Source: Mycolicibacterium sp. P9-64
GTDB lineage: Bacteria > Actinomycetota > Actinomycetes > Mycobacteriales > Mycobacteriaceae
Direction of reading: 5' to 3'
Length of the DNA stretch: 64,000 bases
Assembly: GCF_008329605.1 (NCBI RefSeq)
Contig: NZ_NPKO01000005.1
Coordinates: 62,001-126,000 of the forward strand
The notes under the pieces are model-generated. The model was not told the origin of the DNA and did no database searches. It saw nothing but the letters and a program-made list of their open reading frames with translations. Both the position numbers and the translations under genes were made by a program. Of this stretch, positions 19,085 through 27,468 are shown in pieces. Each line of letters starts with the position of its first letter. Within the stretch, counting starts at the first letter, position 1.

Positions 19085-19105
19085 CTGGTTGCAAAATGCA
19101 ACCAG
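19085..19105. promoter_or_regulatory. Operator-like palindrome between MFS gene and HxlR regulator
   Basis: CTGGTTGCA-AAA-TGCAACCAG: perfect 9-bp arms with a 3-bp spacer, 25 bp before the regulator start and 66 bp before the transporter start. Dimensions fit a winged-helix dimer. Most likely the binding site of the adjacent HxlR protein, controlling both genes. Confidence 0.65.
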
Positions 19106-19130
19106 GTGATGAGTAGGAGGTGTCCGCGAC

Positions 19131-19589
19131 GTGAGCACTCCGCTCGGTCGATCCACATGCCCCGTGGCGCGCACCGTCGACGTCGTCGGCGACAAGTGGA
19201 CGCTGATGATCCTGCGAGACGCTTTCGAGGGGCTGACCCGATTCAGCCAGTTCCAGCGCAGCCTCGGCGTGGCGAAGAACATCCTGTCGGGCCGGCTGCA
19301 CCAGCTGGTCGAGGCGGGCGTGCTCTCGATTCGGCCCGACGCCGGCGGCTCGGCCTACAACGAATACGTCCTGACCGCGAAGGGTGAGTCGCTCTTCCAT
19401 CTGATGGTCGCGCTACGGGAATGGGGCGCGGACAACGGCTTCGACGACGAGGAGGAGCCGCGCAGCACCTACGTCGATGCGAGGACCGGGGGAGCGCTGC
19501 CCCGGCTGCGATACGAGACGCCCGACGGCGGCGAGATCCGGCCCGAGCACACTCGGCCGGTCAGACCGGACGGCTGGACCTCGCCGTGA
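19131..19589 (+). CDS. HxlR-family winged-helix transcriptional regulator
   Basis: 152 aa. HxlR hallmark: CPVARTVDVVGDKWTLMILRD with the leading Cys near residue 10, then FSQFQRSLGVAKNILSGRLHQLVEAG as recognition helix and wing NEYVLTAKG. Such proteins sense oxidants or electrophiles, some through that cysteine. GTG 19131. Divergent from the MFS gene, which I infer is its main target through the palindrome at 19085. Its 3' end overlaps the convergent TetR gene by 29 bp. Confidence 0.92.
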   Translation: MSTPLGRSTCPVARTVDVVGDKWTLMILRDAFEGLTRFSQFQRSLGVAKNILSGRLHQLVEAGVLSIRPDAGGSAYNEYVLTAKGESLFHLMVALREWGADNGFDDEEEPRSTYVDARTGGALPRLRYETPDGGEIRPEHTRPVRPDGWTSP

Positions 19590-20172
19590 CCGCCGAACCC
19601 ACCCAGCGTCTCAGGTAGTCACGCAGATCCTCACCCGTCCGCGGCGGACGGCCTGGATCGAGGATGAACGACTGGATGATCCGCAGCAGATGCTCGGCGA
19701 GCTCGTCGAGGCCATCGTCGGTGAACCCCAGCGCAGCCCAGTCGACGTCGAACCGGCGCAGCAGCGCATTCGCGAACTGCAGTGCCACGTCCGACGTCAC
19801 CCCCTCGGTGTGCGTCGTCGCCCGCCCCGGCATGACGAGCAGGCCGATGTGCTTGTCCTTCGGCAGCCACTCCAGCGCGGTGGCAATGGCCTCGGCCACG
19901 GCCTCGACCGGATCGGTGATGCCCCGCAGATGGTCGGCCATCCGGCGCTGGAAGTCGTCGGCTGCGTGCACCGCGGCCGCTACCAGCAGCGCGTCGGTGC
20001 TTGGGAAGTACCGGTAGACGGTCTGGCGCGTGACGCCAAGCGTGCGGGCGATGTCGGCGATGCTGAAGTCGGCACCCGAGGCATCGATGGCCTTGCCCGC
20101 GGCGTCCAGAATCCGGGCGATGGCCTCGTCGTCCGTGGCGGGAGCCGATCCCGACCAGCCGTGAGTGCGCAC
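19561..20172 (-). CDS. TetR family transcriptional regulator
   Basis: 203 aa. The DNA-binding domain is at about residues 17-62, with ILDAAGKAIDASG and IADIARTLGVTRQTVYRYFPS (classic TetR helix-turn-helix); the remainder is a ligand-binding domain. It lies 26 bp downstream of the CYP125-like P450 gene on the same strand, so the two are probably co-transcribed and the palindrome upstream of the P450 is a candidate target. Overlaps the HxlR gene convergently by 29 bp. Confidence 0.9.
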   Translation of the reverse strand: MRTHGWSGSAPATDDEAIARILDAAGKAIDASGADFSIADIARTLGVTRQTVYRYFPSTDALLVAAAVHAADDFQRRMADHLRGITDPVEAVAEAIATALEWLPKDKHIGLLVMPGRATTHTEGVTSDVALQFANALLRRFDVDWAALGFTDDGLDELAEHLLRIIQSFILDPGRPPRTGEDLRDYLRRWVGSAVTARSSRPV

Positions 20173-20198
20173 GCGCAGATACTAGCCGGGTGCGGGCA

Positions 20199-21476
20199 TC
20201 AGCCGTGGTAGGCGACCTGCAGGTCCTTGACGCCGTTGATCCATCCCGATCGAAGGCGTTGTGGCTCAGCCAGTTTCGTGATGTCGGGAATCTGGTCGGC
20301 GAGCTCGTTGAAGATCAGCTTGATCTCCATCCTGGCCAGGTTCGCGCCGATGCAGAAGTGTGCGCCGTTGCCGCCGAAGCTCAAGTGCGGGTTGGGATTC
20401 CGCAGTACATCGAATTGGAAGGGATTCTCGAAGACGGCCTCGTCGAAGTTGGCCGAGCTGTAGAACAGACCGGCCCGCTGCCCCTCGCGGATGGTCACCC
20501 CGCCGAGATCGACGTCGGTCATCGCGGTGCGCTGGAAGCAGTGCACCGGCGTGGCCCAGCGCACGATCTCGTCGACTGCGGTGGCCGGGCGCTCGCGCTT
20601 GAAGAGCTCCCACTGGTCTGGATTGTCGAAGAACGCGTTCATGCCGTGCGTCATGGCGTTGCGGGTGGTCTCGTTGCCCGCGACGGCGAGCAGGATGACG
20701 AAGAACGCGAACTCGACGTCGTCCATCGACTCTCCGTCGATGTCGGCCTGAACCAGCCGCGTGACGATGTCGTCGGCAGGGCAGCGGCGGCGTTCCTCGG
20801 CCATGTTGTACGCGTAGCCCATGAGCTCCGCGTTGGCGACCGTCGGATCGGCGTCGAAGTCGGGGTCGTCGGAGTTCATGATGTTGTTGGTCCAGTGGAA
20901 CAGCTTCTCCCGGTCGGCTTCCGGCACGCCGATCAGGTCGGCGATCGCCAACAGCGGCAGGCTCATGGCGACGTCGTCGACGAAGTTGCCGCTCTGCTTT
21001 TCCGCCGCGGCGGCGACGATGTCCCGCGCGGCAACGGCCAGCTTCTCCTCGAGTGAGGCCACGGCCCGAGGCGTGAACAGCCGCGACACGATCTTGCGCA
21101 GCCGGGTGTGGTCGGGTGCGTCGTGGTTGATCAGCAGTGCCTTGGTGAGATCCAACTGTTCGCTGGTCACGCCGTCGGGCAGGCGCATGACCGCACCCTT
21201 GCGGTTGGTCGACCACAGATCGCTGTTCTTCGAGATGGACTTGACGTCCTCGTGGCGGCTGATCACCCAGTAGCCGCCGTCGTCGAAGATCGACTCGCTC
21301 TGTTCGTTCCACCAGACCGGCGCGGTCTTGCGCAGCACGGCGAACTCGGCCACCGGGATGCCCTTGAGCAGGACGTCGGGGTCGACGAAGTCATACCCCG
21401 GGGGTAGGAGCGAAGCGACCTGGGGGGAATCACTGCCCGGGGGCAGGAAGGGGCAGCCGGTCTCCGCGGTCGTCAT
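20199..21476 (-). CDS. Cytochrome P450, CYP125-like (steroid C26-monooxygenase family)
   Basis: 425-aa P450. Haem loop [19 protein letters not shown]-helix [14 protein letters not shown] EIVR, I-helix [10 protein letters not shown]. Segments such as [44 protein letters not shown] and [11 protein letters not shown] closely resemble M. tuberculosis CYP125, which oxidises the cholesterol side chain. ATG 21476 is chosen because AGGAG precedes it; an upstream in-frame start would add 20 unconserved residues. The N-terminus contains LPPG twice around a dispersed 20-bp repeat. There is no equivalent at this place in M. tuberculosis, so it is an accessory paralogue. Confidence 0.9.
   Translation of the reverse strand: MTTAETGCPFLPPGSDSPQVASLLPPGYDFVDPDVLLKGIPVAEFAVLRKTAPVWWNEQSESIFDDGGYWVISRHEDVKSISKNSDLWSTNRKGAVMRLPDGVTSEQLDLTKALLINHDAPDHTRLRKIVSRLFTPRAVASLEEKLAVAARDIVAAAAEKQSGNFVDDVAMSLPLLAIADLIGVPEADREKLFHWTNNIMNSDDPDFDADPTVANAELMGYAYNMAEERRRCPADDIVTRLVQADIDGESMDDVEFAFFVILLAVAGNETTRNAMTHGMNAFFDNPDQWELFKRERPATAVDEIVRWATPVHCFQRTAMTDVDLGGVTIREGQRAGLFYSSANFDEAVFENPFQFDVLRNPNPHLSFGGNGAHFCIGANLARMEIKLIFNELADQIPDITKLAEPQRLRSGWINGVKDLQVAYHG
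21406..21425. repeat. Dispersed 20-bp motif inside the P450 coding region
   Basis: AGGAGCGAAGCGACCTGGGG, 19/20 identical to 45580-45599 in the aminopeptidase gene. Here it is read antisense, coding PQVASL between two copies of LPPG, which suggests an in-frame insertion near the N-terminus. Confidence 0.6.
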
Positions 21477-21517
21477 CAGATTTCTCCTCGTGTGAGCCAG
21501 AGCACTCTTGCCTTCGA

Positions 21518-21544
21518 CCATACACCTGGAAGTCAAGTGTATGG
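21518..21544. promoter_or_regulatory. Inverted repeat upstream of the CYP125-like gene and purD
   Basis: CCATACAC (21518-21525) and GTGTATGG (21537-21544), 8-bp perfect arms with 11-bp spacing, 41 bp before the P450 start and 90 bp before purD. On the minus strand the spacer contains TTGACT, a possible -35 box, so a protein bound here could block the P450 promoter. The neighbouring TetR is the likely binder (inference). Confidence 0.5.
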
Positions 21545-21634
21545 CCTGGTATCACTCTCCCGTCGCTTAGCTCGCCCCCGGTGGATGTCGGCATTGCGAA
21601 CCCGTCGACGGCACTGCCACTAAGGTTGGCAACC

Positions 21635-22903
21635 GTGCGCGTCCTCGTCATCGGATCCGGAGCCCGTGAACATGCGTTGTTGTTGGCGCTTCGCAAGGAT
21701 CCCGAGGTGGAGCAGCTGGCGGTAGCGCCGGGGAACGCGGGCACCGCGATCATCGCCGACCAGTACGACGTCGACATCACCTCCGGGGAGGCCGTCGTCG
21801 GGTTGGCCCGCCGCCTCGGCTCGGACCTCGTGGTGATCGGACCCGAGGTGCCGTTGGTGCTCGGTGTGGCCGACGCCGTCAGGGCCGCAGGGATCGCCTG
21901 CTTCGGGCCCACCAGGGATGCGGCGCGGATCGAGGGTTCGAAGGCATTCGCCAAGGACGTGATGACCGCCGCGGGCGTGCGCACCGCGACCAGCGAGATC
22001 GTGGACAACCCCGCACATCTCGACGCCGCCCTCGACCGGTTCGGCACCTCCGCAGGCGAAAAGGCCTGGGTGGTCAAGGACGACGGCCTCGCGGCAGGCA
22101 AGGGTGTCGTGGTGACCGACGATCGCGACGCCGCACGGGCGCACGCCGCGGCGCTGCTCGACTCCGGCCACCCGGTGCTGCTCGAATCGTTCCTCGACGG
22201 GCCCGAGGTGTCGCTGTTCTGCGTCGTCGACGGCGAGACGGTGGTCCCGCTGTTGCCAGCACAAGACTTCAAGCGGGTCGGCGACGGCGACACCGGCCCC
22301 AACACGGGAGGCATGGGCGCGTATTCGCCGCTACCGTGGCTGCCCGACGACGTGGTCACGGCCATCGTCGACGACATCGTCAAACCCGTTGCGGCAGAAC
22401 TCGTCAGCCGGGGCTCCTCGTTCTCCGGCCTCCTCTATGCGGGGTTGGCGATCACGTCGACCGGCCCATCGGTGATCGAGTTCAACTGCCGGTTCGGTGA
22501 CCCCGAGACGCAAGCCGTCCTCGCGCTGCTGGAGACCCCGCTCGGACAGCTGTTGCGGGCCGCAGCCGTCGGCGAGCTGAACGCTCAGCCGCCCTTGGTC
22601 TGGCGCGACGGCGCCGCCGTCGCCGTGGTGCTGGCCGCCGAGAACTACCCCGGCAGGCCCCGCGTCGGTGACGTCATCGCGGGCTCGGAGGCCGACGGCG
22701 TGCTGCACGCGGGTACCAAGCGCCGTGACGACGGAGCCGTGGTGTCAACGGGCGGCCGGGTGCTGTCGGTGGTCGGCACCGGCGCCGACCTGGTCGCCGC
22801 CCGCGCCGCCGCGTACGCCTTGATCGGGTCGATCCGCTTGCCTGGCAGTCACTTCCGCACCGACATCGGGCTTGCCGCGGCCGAGGGCCGAATCACCCTG
22901 TAG
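21635..22903 (+). CDS. purD: Phosphoribosylamine-glycine ligase PurD
   Basis: 422 aa. ATP-grasp enzyme of purine step 2: phosphoribosylamine + glycine + ATP to GAR. N-terminal [13 protein letters not shown] is the family start, the Walker-like loop is [14 protein letters not shown], and the metal-binding C-terminal part has [16 protein letters not shown] 21635 is taken as start because the conserved domain begins at residue 2; an in-frame ATG at 21581 would add 18 residues. Shares its upstream region with the divergent P450. It is separate from the other pur genes. Confidence 0.97.
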   Translation: MRVLVIGSGAREHALLLALRKDPEVEQLAVAPGNAGTAIIADQYDVDITSGEAVVGLARRLGSDLVVIGPEVPLVLGVADAVRAAGIACFGPTRDAARIEGSKAFAKDVMTAAGVRTATSEIVDNPAHLDAALDRFGTSAGEKAWVVKDDGLAAGKGVVVTDDRDAARAHAAALLDSGHPVLLESFLDGPEVSLFCVVDGETVVPLLPAQDFKRVGDGDTGPNTGGMGAYSPLPWLPDDVVTAIVDDIVKPVAAELVSRGSSFSGLLYAGLAITSTGPSVIEFNCRFGDPETQAVLALLETPLGQLLRAAAVGELNAQPPLVWRDGAAVAVVLAAENYPGRPRVGDVIAGSEADGVLHAGTKRRDDGAVVSTGGRVLSVVGTGADLVAARAAAYALIGSIRLPGSHFRTDIGLAAAEGRITL

Positions 22904-22909
22904 GACGCG

Positions 22910-23821
22910 TCAGGCAACCAGAAGTGGTGCCAGCCAGGCGATCTCGGCCGGCAGCTGCGAGCTCCAGAACGCACCGTCGTGCCCGCCGGGCGAGAAGCCA
23001 CCCGCCGGTGGATTGGGCAACTGGGCGATGTACTGCTTGGTGGCCGAGTAGAACGGATCGCTGTTGCCGCAGTCGATCCGGATCGGGATCGACGCCAACG
23101 CGGGCAGCCCCCACACGCTGTTGGCGGCGTAGTCGTCGGCGCCGTCGAACGCGCCAGGGGCCGTCGCACCCGATGACGTCCACAGCGCCGGACTGACCGC
23201 GCAGATCGCCGCCGTACGCGCCGGGCCAAGCCGTGCGCCGAGCAGCAGTGCCCCGTAGCCGCCCATCGACCAACCGAGGAAGCCCACGCGCGACGTGTCG
23301 AGGCCCTGCCCGGCCAACATCGGGATCAGTTCGTCGAGCACCATCGCACCGGAGTTCTCCCCGGATGCCCGTCCGTGCCAGTAGCCGCCACCGCCGTCGA
23401 CGGCAACGACGGCGAACGGCGGGATGCCCGCCGCGACGGCCTCGGCAAGGCCCTGCTCGACGCCGCCTGCCATCACTCCTGCCGCGTCCTGGCCCTTGCC
23501 GTGCAACGCGATCACCGGTCGCAGCGGGGCCGTCTGCCCTGGCGGCCTGGCGATCGCCCAGTTGGTCGGAATCCCGCCGCGCGCCGCCGAGACGAACGAA
23601 CCCGTCACGTAGGTGGGGGCGGGTTCGGCGGGTGGCGCGGCAGGCAGGGGTGGAGGCGCCAGCGGTGCTCCGACACTCGTCATCGACACCGGCGGTGCGC
23701 TGACCGACGGATCGAGCAACGTCGATCCGAGTGCGTAGGCACCTGCCGCACCTGCCGCGGCGCCGACGCCGAGGCGCAGAATCGCGCGCCGGCTCAGCTG
23801 TCCTGTCATGCGGGAAATCAT
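22910..23821 (-). CDS. Exported alpha/beta-hydrolase (esterase, Rv0774c type)
   Basis: 303 aa. The N-terminus TGQLSRRAILRLGVGAAAGAAG is a Tat-type signal (twin Arg before a hydrophobic stretch), followed by a Pro/Ala-rich linker (about 45-70). The catalytic domain resembles the esterase D/mycolyltransferase class: oxyanion region ALHGKGQDA, nucleophile GWSMGG, and terminal SPGGHDGAFW supplying the His. Homologue position matches Rv0774c, reported as an esterase. ATG 23809 is an alternative start. Ends 7 bp after convergent purD. Confidence 0.9.
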   Translation of the reverse strand: MISRMTGQLSRRAILRLGVGAAAGAAGAYALGSTLLDPSVSAPPVSMTSVGAPLAPPPLPAAPPAEPAPTYVTGSFVSAARGGIPTNWAIARPPGQTAPLRPVIALHGKGQDAAGVMAGGVEQGLAEAVAAGIPPFAVVAVDGGGGYWHGRASGENSGAMVLDELIPMLAGQGLDTSRVGFLGWSMGGYGALLLGARLGPARTAAICAVSPALWTSSGATAPGAFDGADDYAANSVWGLPALASIPIRIDCGNSDPFYSATKQYIAQLPNPPAGGFSPGGHDGAFWSSQLPAEIAWLAPLLVA

Positions 23822-23918
23822 GCCATCGAGGACCGACCCACCCGCGGTCGGCCGACTTTCCTGTGGAGAGCCTTAAGAGTGTCCGAAAGCCCGAAACGGC
23901 AGCGTCCTTGCTGGCAGA

Positions 23919-24530
23919 GTGCAACCCGTGACGGCAGCGGTTACTCCCAAGGGGGTTCGGCGGCGGTATGCGCTGGTCAGTGCAGCTGCCGATCTGCTGT
24001 GCGAAGGTGGCTTCGACGCGGTGCGGCACCGGGCCGTCGCCCGCCGTGCCGGCCTGCCCTTGGCGTCCACCACCTACTACTTCTCGTCGCTCGACGACCT
24101 GATCGCCAACGCCGTCGAACACGTCGGCACCCGTGAGGCCGAGCAACTTCACAGCCGTGTGGCGGCGCTGTCGCGGCGAAAGCGCGGCGCCGAATCCACC
24201 GCCGACGTTCTGGTCGATCTGTTGGTGGGAGACGGACCGGGCACACGGGATGCCGAACAGCTGATCTCCCGCTACGAGCGCTACATCGCGTGCGCGCGCC
24301 AACCCAGCCTGCGCGACGTCCAGCGCCAGATCATGAAGCAACGAACCGACGCCGTCGTCGAGGTCGTCGAGAGGTCCGGCCGGTGCGTGAAGTCGGAGTT
24401 GATGACGGCACTGGTGTGCGCCGTCGACGGTGCCGTGGTGGCGTCATTGGTCGGTGTCGGCGACGGCCCACGCGCCACGGCGCGCGCCACCCTGGTCGAC
24501 GTCATCGACGTGCTCGCGCCATACGACTAA
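23919..24530 (+). CDS. TetR family regulator (Rv0775 type)
   Basis: 203 aa. HTH is at about residues 12-58: RRRYALVSAAADLLCEGGFDAV and AVARRAGLPLASTTYYFSSLDDL. The C-terminal domain is shorter than average and rich in Arg/Asp. GTG 23919 or GTG 23928 could be the start. It is divergent from the Tat esterase (97-bp gap), which is the most obvious target, and lies 80 bp before an SDR gene. Regulon unknown. Confidence 0.88.
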   Translation: MQPVTAAVTPKGVRRRYALVSAAADLLCEGGFDAVRHRAVARRAGLPLASTTYYFSSLDDLIANAVEHVGTREAEQLHSRVAALSRRKRGAESTADVLVDLLVGDGPGTRDAEQLISRYERYIACARQPSLRDVQRQIMKQRTDAVVEVVERSGRCVKSELMTALVCAVDGAVVASLVGVGDGPRATARATLVDVIDVLAPYD

Positions 24531-24610
24531 ACGGACGTCCGGCTTTCCGGCGTGCGCGGCTGACGCCGGAGGGTTTGGCGGACCGCGGGCGCGGCTACCT
24601 TGTCGGCACG

Positions 24611-25591
24611 ATGAAGATCACTGACGTCTTGGACGGTACGCTCGACCGGTCCATCGCCCTCGGATACTCCAACATCGGCTCTCGGCTGCGCAGGCTGTGG
24701 TGGCCCGCCGACCCGCCGCCGAAGGCGATGGCAGGCAAACGCGTCTTGGTCACCGGTGCCACTTCGGGCATCGGTGAGGCGATGGCGAAGTCGTTCGCCG
24801 AGCTCGGCGCGACCGTGCATCTGTTGGGCCGCAACCCGCAGAAGGTGACGCACTCTGCGGGCGTGATCCGCGGCCAGGTCGCCGGTGCCGTGGTGATCGA
24901 GGAGGTCTGCGACGTCTCCGATCTCGATGCGGTCCGCGCTTGGACCGACGACCTCACGGGGCGACTCGACGTCCTGCACGGTGTGGTCCACAACGCCGGT
25001 GCGATGCCCAAGAAACGTGCCGAGACGCCGCAGGGCCACGAAACGCAATTCGCATGTCACGTCCTCGGTCCGCAGTTGATCACCGAACGTCTGCTTCCCC
25101 TCTTACGCAACGCAGGCGGCGCTTCGGTGGTCTTCGTGTCGTCGGGCGGCATGTACTCGGCCGCATTGGACGCCGACGACGTCGAATCACTCGACGGCGA
25201 ATACGACGGTGTCCGGACCTACGCACGTACCAAGCGCATGCAAGTGGTGCTCGCCGACGCGTGGGCGGCGCGGTTGGCGCGAACCGACGTGCGCGTAGAA
25301 AGCATGCATCCCGGCTGGGCGGCGACGCCTGGGGTCACCGAGTCGCTACCGACATTCGAGAAGCTGACGCGCCCATTCCTTCGCAACGCCACTGACGGCG
25401 CAGATACCGCGGTGTGGCTCGTCGCCACCCGGCCCGAGTCGAAGCCGCCGCACTTCTGGCACGACCGCGCGCAACGGCCGACGACGTTCGGGTGGCAGCG
25501 ACCGGAAGACTCGGGGACGGTCGCCCGTTTCCTCGACGTGGTCTCGGCGATGACCGAGACATCGCGAAATTGGGTTTCTTTGGGCGACTGA
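24611..25591 (+). CDS. SDR family oxidoreductase, DHRS12-like
   Basis: 326 aa. A 40-residue N-terminal extension precedes the SDR core KRVLVTGATSGIGEAMA. Other motifs: LLGRNPQK after strand two (NADP preference), HNAGAMP (Asn-Ala-Gly), catalytic serine in FVSSGGMYS, YARTKRMQ (Tyr-x-x-x-Lys), and the loop ESMHPGWAATPG typical of DHRS12-like reductases. ATG 24611 is chosen; the frame is open far upstream but overlaps the TetR gene there. Substrate unknown. Convergent with the relZ-like gene, with 121 bp of unexplained sequence between them. Confidence 0.9.
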   Translation: MKITDVLDGTLDRSIALGYSNIGSRLRRLWWPADPPPKAMAGKRVLVTGATSGIGEAMAKSFAELGATVHLLGRNPQKVTHSAGVIRGQVAGAVVIEEVCDVSDLDAVRAWTDDLTGRLDVLHGVVHNAGAMPKKRAETPQGHETQFACHVLGPQLITERLLPLLRNAGGASVVFVSSGGMYSAALDADDVESLDGEYDGVRTYARTKRMQVVLADAWAARLARTDVRVESMHPGWAATPGVTESLPTFEKLTRPFLRNATDGADTAVWLVATRPESKPPHFWHDRAQRPTTFGWQRPEDSGTVARFLDVVSAMTETSRNWVSLGD

Positions 25592-25712
25592 AGGGTTGCC
25601 GTCTCGGGGCCTGGCCGATGCTGGGGGGACTCACAGGATGTTGGCGGGGAGTCGTGATGACGGCGGCCGCAGCGACATCCTCGCCACCGGCGTGTACGCG
25701 CTGACCGCCGGA

Positions 25713-27416
25713 CTAGAGCTTCTCCAGCCGGCTCTCCAACATCGACAACCGGTCCGCGTTCCCGTGCAGCGTGACGTAGCGCTGCCCGAACTTCGCAAGG
25801 AGCGCGTCGTCGAGCCTGCGCACCGCACCCGCCGGATAGCGGTAGCCCATGGCCAGGTTGACCGCGTCGGTGTCGACGGTGTCGAGCACGTCGTCGAGCT
25901 CGTCGAGTGAGTCGATGCCGAGTTCGAGGAGCAGCCCCGAGATCCACGCGTAGTGCTCGGTGCGCGACCAGCCTGCGTCGGGGAACCTGTTGCCCAGATA
26001 CGTGGCGAGAACCGGGGTGCCGATGCGTGGGTCGCCGGACTGCTCGGACCGCTGCGCGGGCGGCGAGGACTTCAACCGCTCGCGGATCGCGGAGAACTCC
26101 CGGTCCGCCAGCTCGAGAAGGCCTGCCGCCAGCGTGAACCGCCGGTCCAAGTCGGGCGCATCCTCCTCGGGGATCGACCCCTTGTAGCGGATGTCGTGTT
26201 CGAACTCCGCCCAGGCATGCTGCAGGACGGTCCGAACCTGGATGGACGCAGGCTGCTGCTCGCCCTCGACCGCGATCAGCAGGTGCCGGCTCGCGTAGCC
26301 CCACCTGCCCTCCCGTGCGGTCTCCTGGCCCATGTCCCTGTCGTCGAGCAGTTGCACTGCATCGGCGAGCACGTTGGCGACCGTGGCGACGTCGTCACGC
26401 AGGAACGTGATGACCCGCAGCCCGACCTGGTCGGTGATCTCGGCGAGCGGGTCGGTGTAGAGGCGCTGGCCGTCGACGCTGCGGTCGGCCTTCTCGGCGA
26501 ACGACGCCACGCTCTTGGTCCTCGCCGTGATGCTGAGGTAGTTGATGCCCGCGTCGTCGAGCAGGGTGGTGACGAGGTCGAGATACCGGTCCGTCGCACT
26601 GACGAGCGCGGGGCGCCGATCCGCGAACTGCGCGATGGCGTCGCGCACGGCGCCCGGCGTGTTCTCCGGAGGCGCTGGCGTCAGGTCGGGCGGCAGCGTC
26701 GGCGTGATGGTGGCGCCCGTCTCGGCATCTCCGTAGGTCGTCACGTCGTCGGGCCTGCGCGTGGCGAACAGCCCGACGTAGGCGCAGATGACGGCGTCGA
26801 CCGGGTCCTCGGCGCGGCGCAGCTCGCTCTTGCGTTCCGCCGTCTCGACGGCGTGCCTCAGCTCCACCCAGCCCGCGTGGTCGGCGACGCGCAGCGCCGG
26901 TGTCGCCTGCGCCAACGACTCGACGAGGTCCATCAACCGCAGGAGCTCCGAGCGCAGCTGGGCGAAGCTGCGACCAGGTTTCGCCTTGTACTTCAAGGTC
27001 CGGCCGAGCCGGAACAGCGCGATCGTCGCGGGATGGGGATAGACCTCGATGGCCCGTCGCGACGATCGAGTATCCGGGTCGATGTCGAGGTCCAGTGCCT
27101 TGGACAGTCGCGCTGCCCTTGGCTGGCCCGCGAACTCGGACTTGCCGGTGTTGGTCGGGTGCGCGCCTGCCTCGAACTTCGCGAAGTCACGGTTGAGGGC
27201 GGCCTCGCTGGGGCGCTGGCCGGTCGGGTTGTTCACGATCAGGGGCGCGTCGAAGGCGACGAGGCAATCGCCCTGGACGAATGGCGTGATGGCGGCCCTG
27301 ATGCTGGTGTCGTCTTGCGCGGTGCCGATGTGGACGAGCTTGCCCGCGTCGTCGACGACGGCGACACCGGTGGGCTTGTGTTCACCCCATGCGAGGTCGA
27401 GGCCGACGAAGTGCAC
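25713..27416 (-). CDS. relZ: RelZ-like fusion: RNase H-fold (DUF429/RHII) domain plus (p)ppGpp synthetase domain
   Basis: About 567 aa. Residues 1-230 form an RNase H-like fold with Asp-rich first strand VHFVGLDLAWG, AFDAPL and a later acidic stretch RRAEDPVDAVICAYVGL. Residues about 255-460 are a RelA/SpoT synthetase domain: KSVASFAEKADRS, TDQVGLRVITFLRDDV, GYASRHLLIAV and the E/Q-x-Q-like motif SIQVRTVLQHAWAEFEHDI. No HD hydrolase or TGS/ACT domain is seen. M. smegmatis MSMEG_5849 (MS_RHII-RSD/RelZ), an RNase HII-(p)ppGpp synthetase fusion at the same place beside purB, is the clear counterpart (from memory). GTG 27416 is chosen; an upstream TTG at 27494 would lie within purB. Divergent from purB, 52 bp apart. 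Confidence 0.85.
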   Translation of the reverse strand: MHFVGLDLAWGEHKPTGVAVVDDAGKLVHIGTAQDDTSIRAAITPFVQGDCLVAFDAPLIVNNPTGQRPSEAALNRDFAKFEAGAHPTNTGKSEFAGQPRAARLSKALDLDIDPDTRSSRRAIEVYPHPATIALFRLGRTLKYKAKPGRSFAQLRSELLRLMDLVESLAQATPALRVADHAGWVELRHAVETAERKSELRRAEDPVDAVICAYVGLFATRRPDDVTTYGDAETGATITPTLPPDLTPAPPENTPGAVRDAIAQFADRRPALVSATDRYLDLVTTLLDDAGINYLSITARTKSVASFAEKADRSVDGQRLYTDPLAEITDQVGLRVITFLRDDVATVANVLADAVQLLDDRDMGQETAREGRWGYASRHLLIAVEGEQQPASIQVRTVLQHAWAEFEHDIRYKGSIPEEDAPDLDRRFTLAAGLLELADREFSAIRERLKSSPPAQRSEQSGDPRIGTPVLATYLGNRFPDAGWSRTEHYAWISGLLLELGIDSLDELDDVLDTVDTDAVNLAMGYRYPAGAVRRLDDALLAKFGQRYVTLHGNADRLSMLESRLEKL

Positions 27417-27468
27417 ATCGCTACTGTGCCCTATTTGGGCGCCTACCGGCCCCGTAAGCTGTGCGTTC

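Noticed and set aside
25592..25712. A small gene between the DHRS12-like SDR and relZ
   Set aside because: Only a roughly 28-codon frame with no ribosome site and no protein-like pattern; nothing can be supported there.
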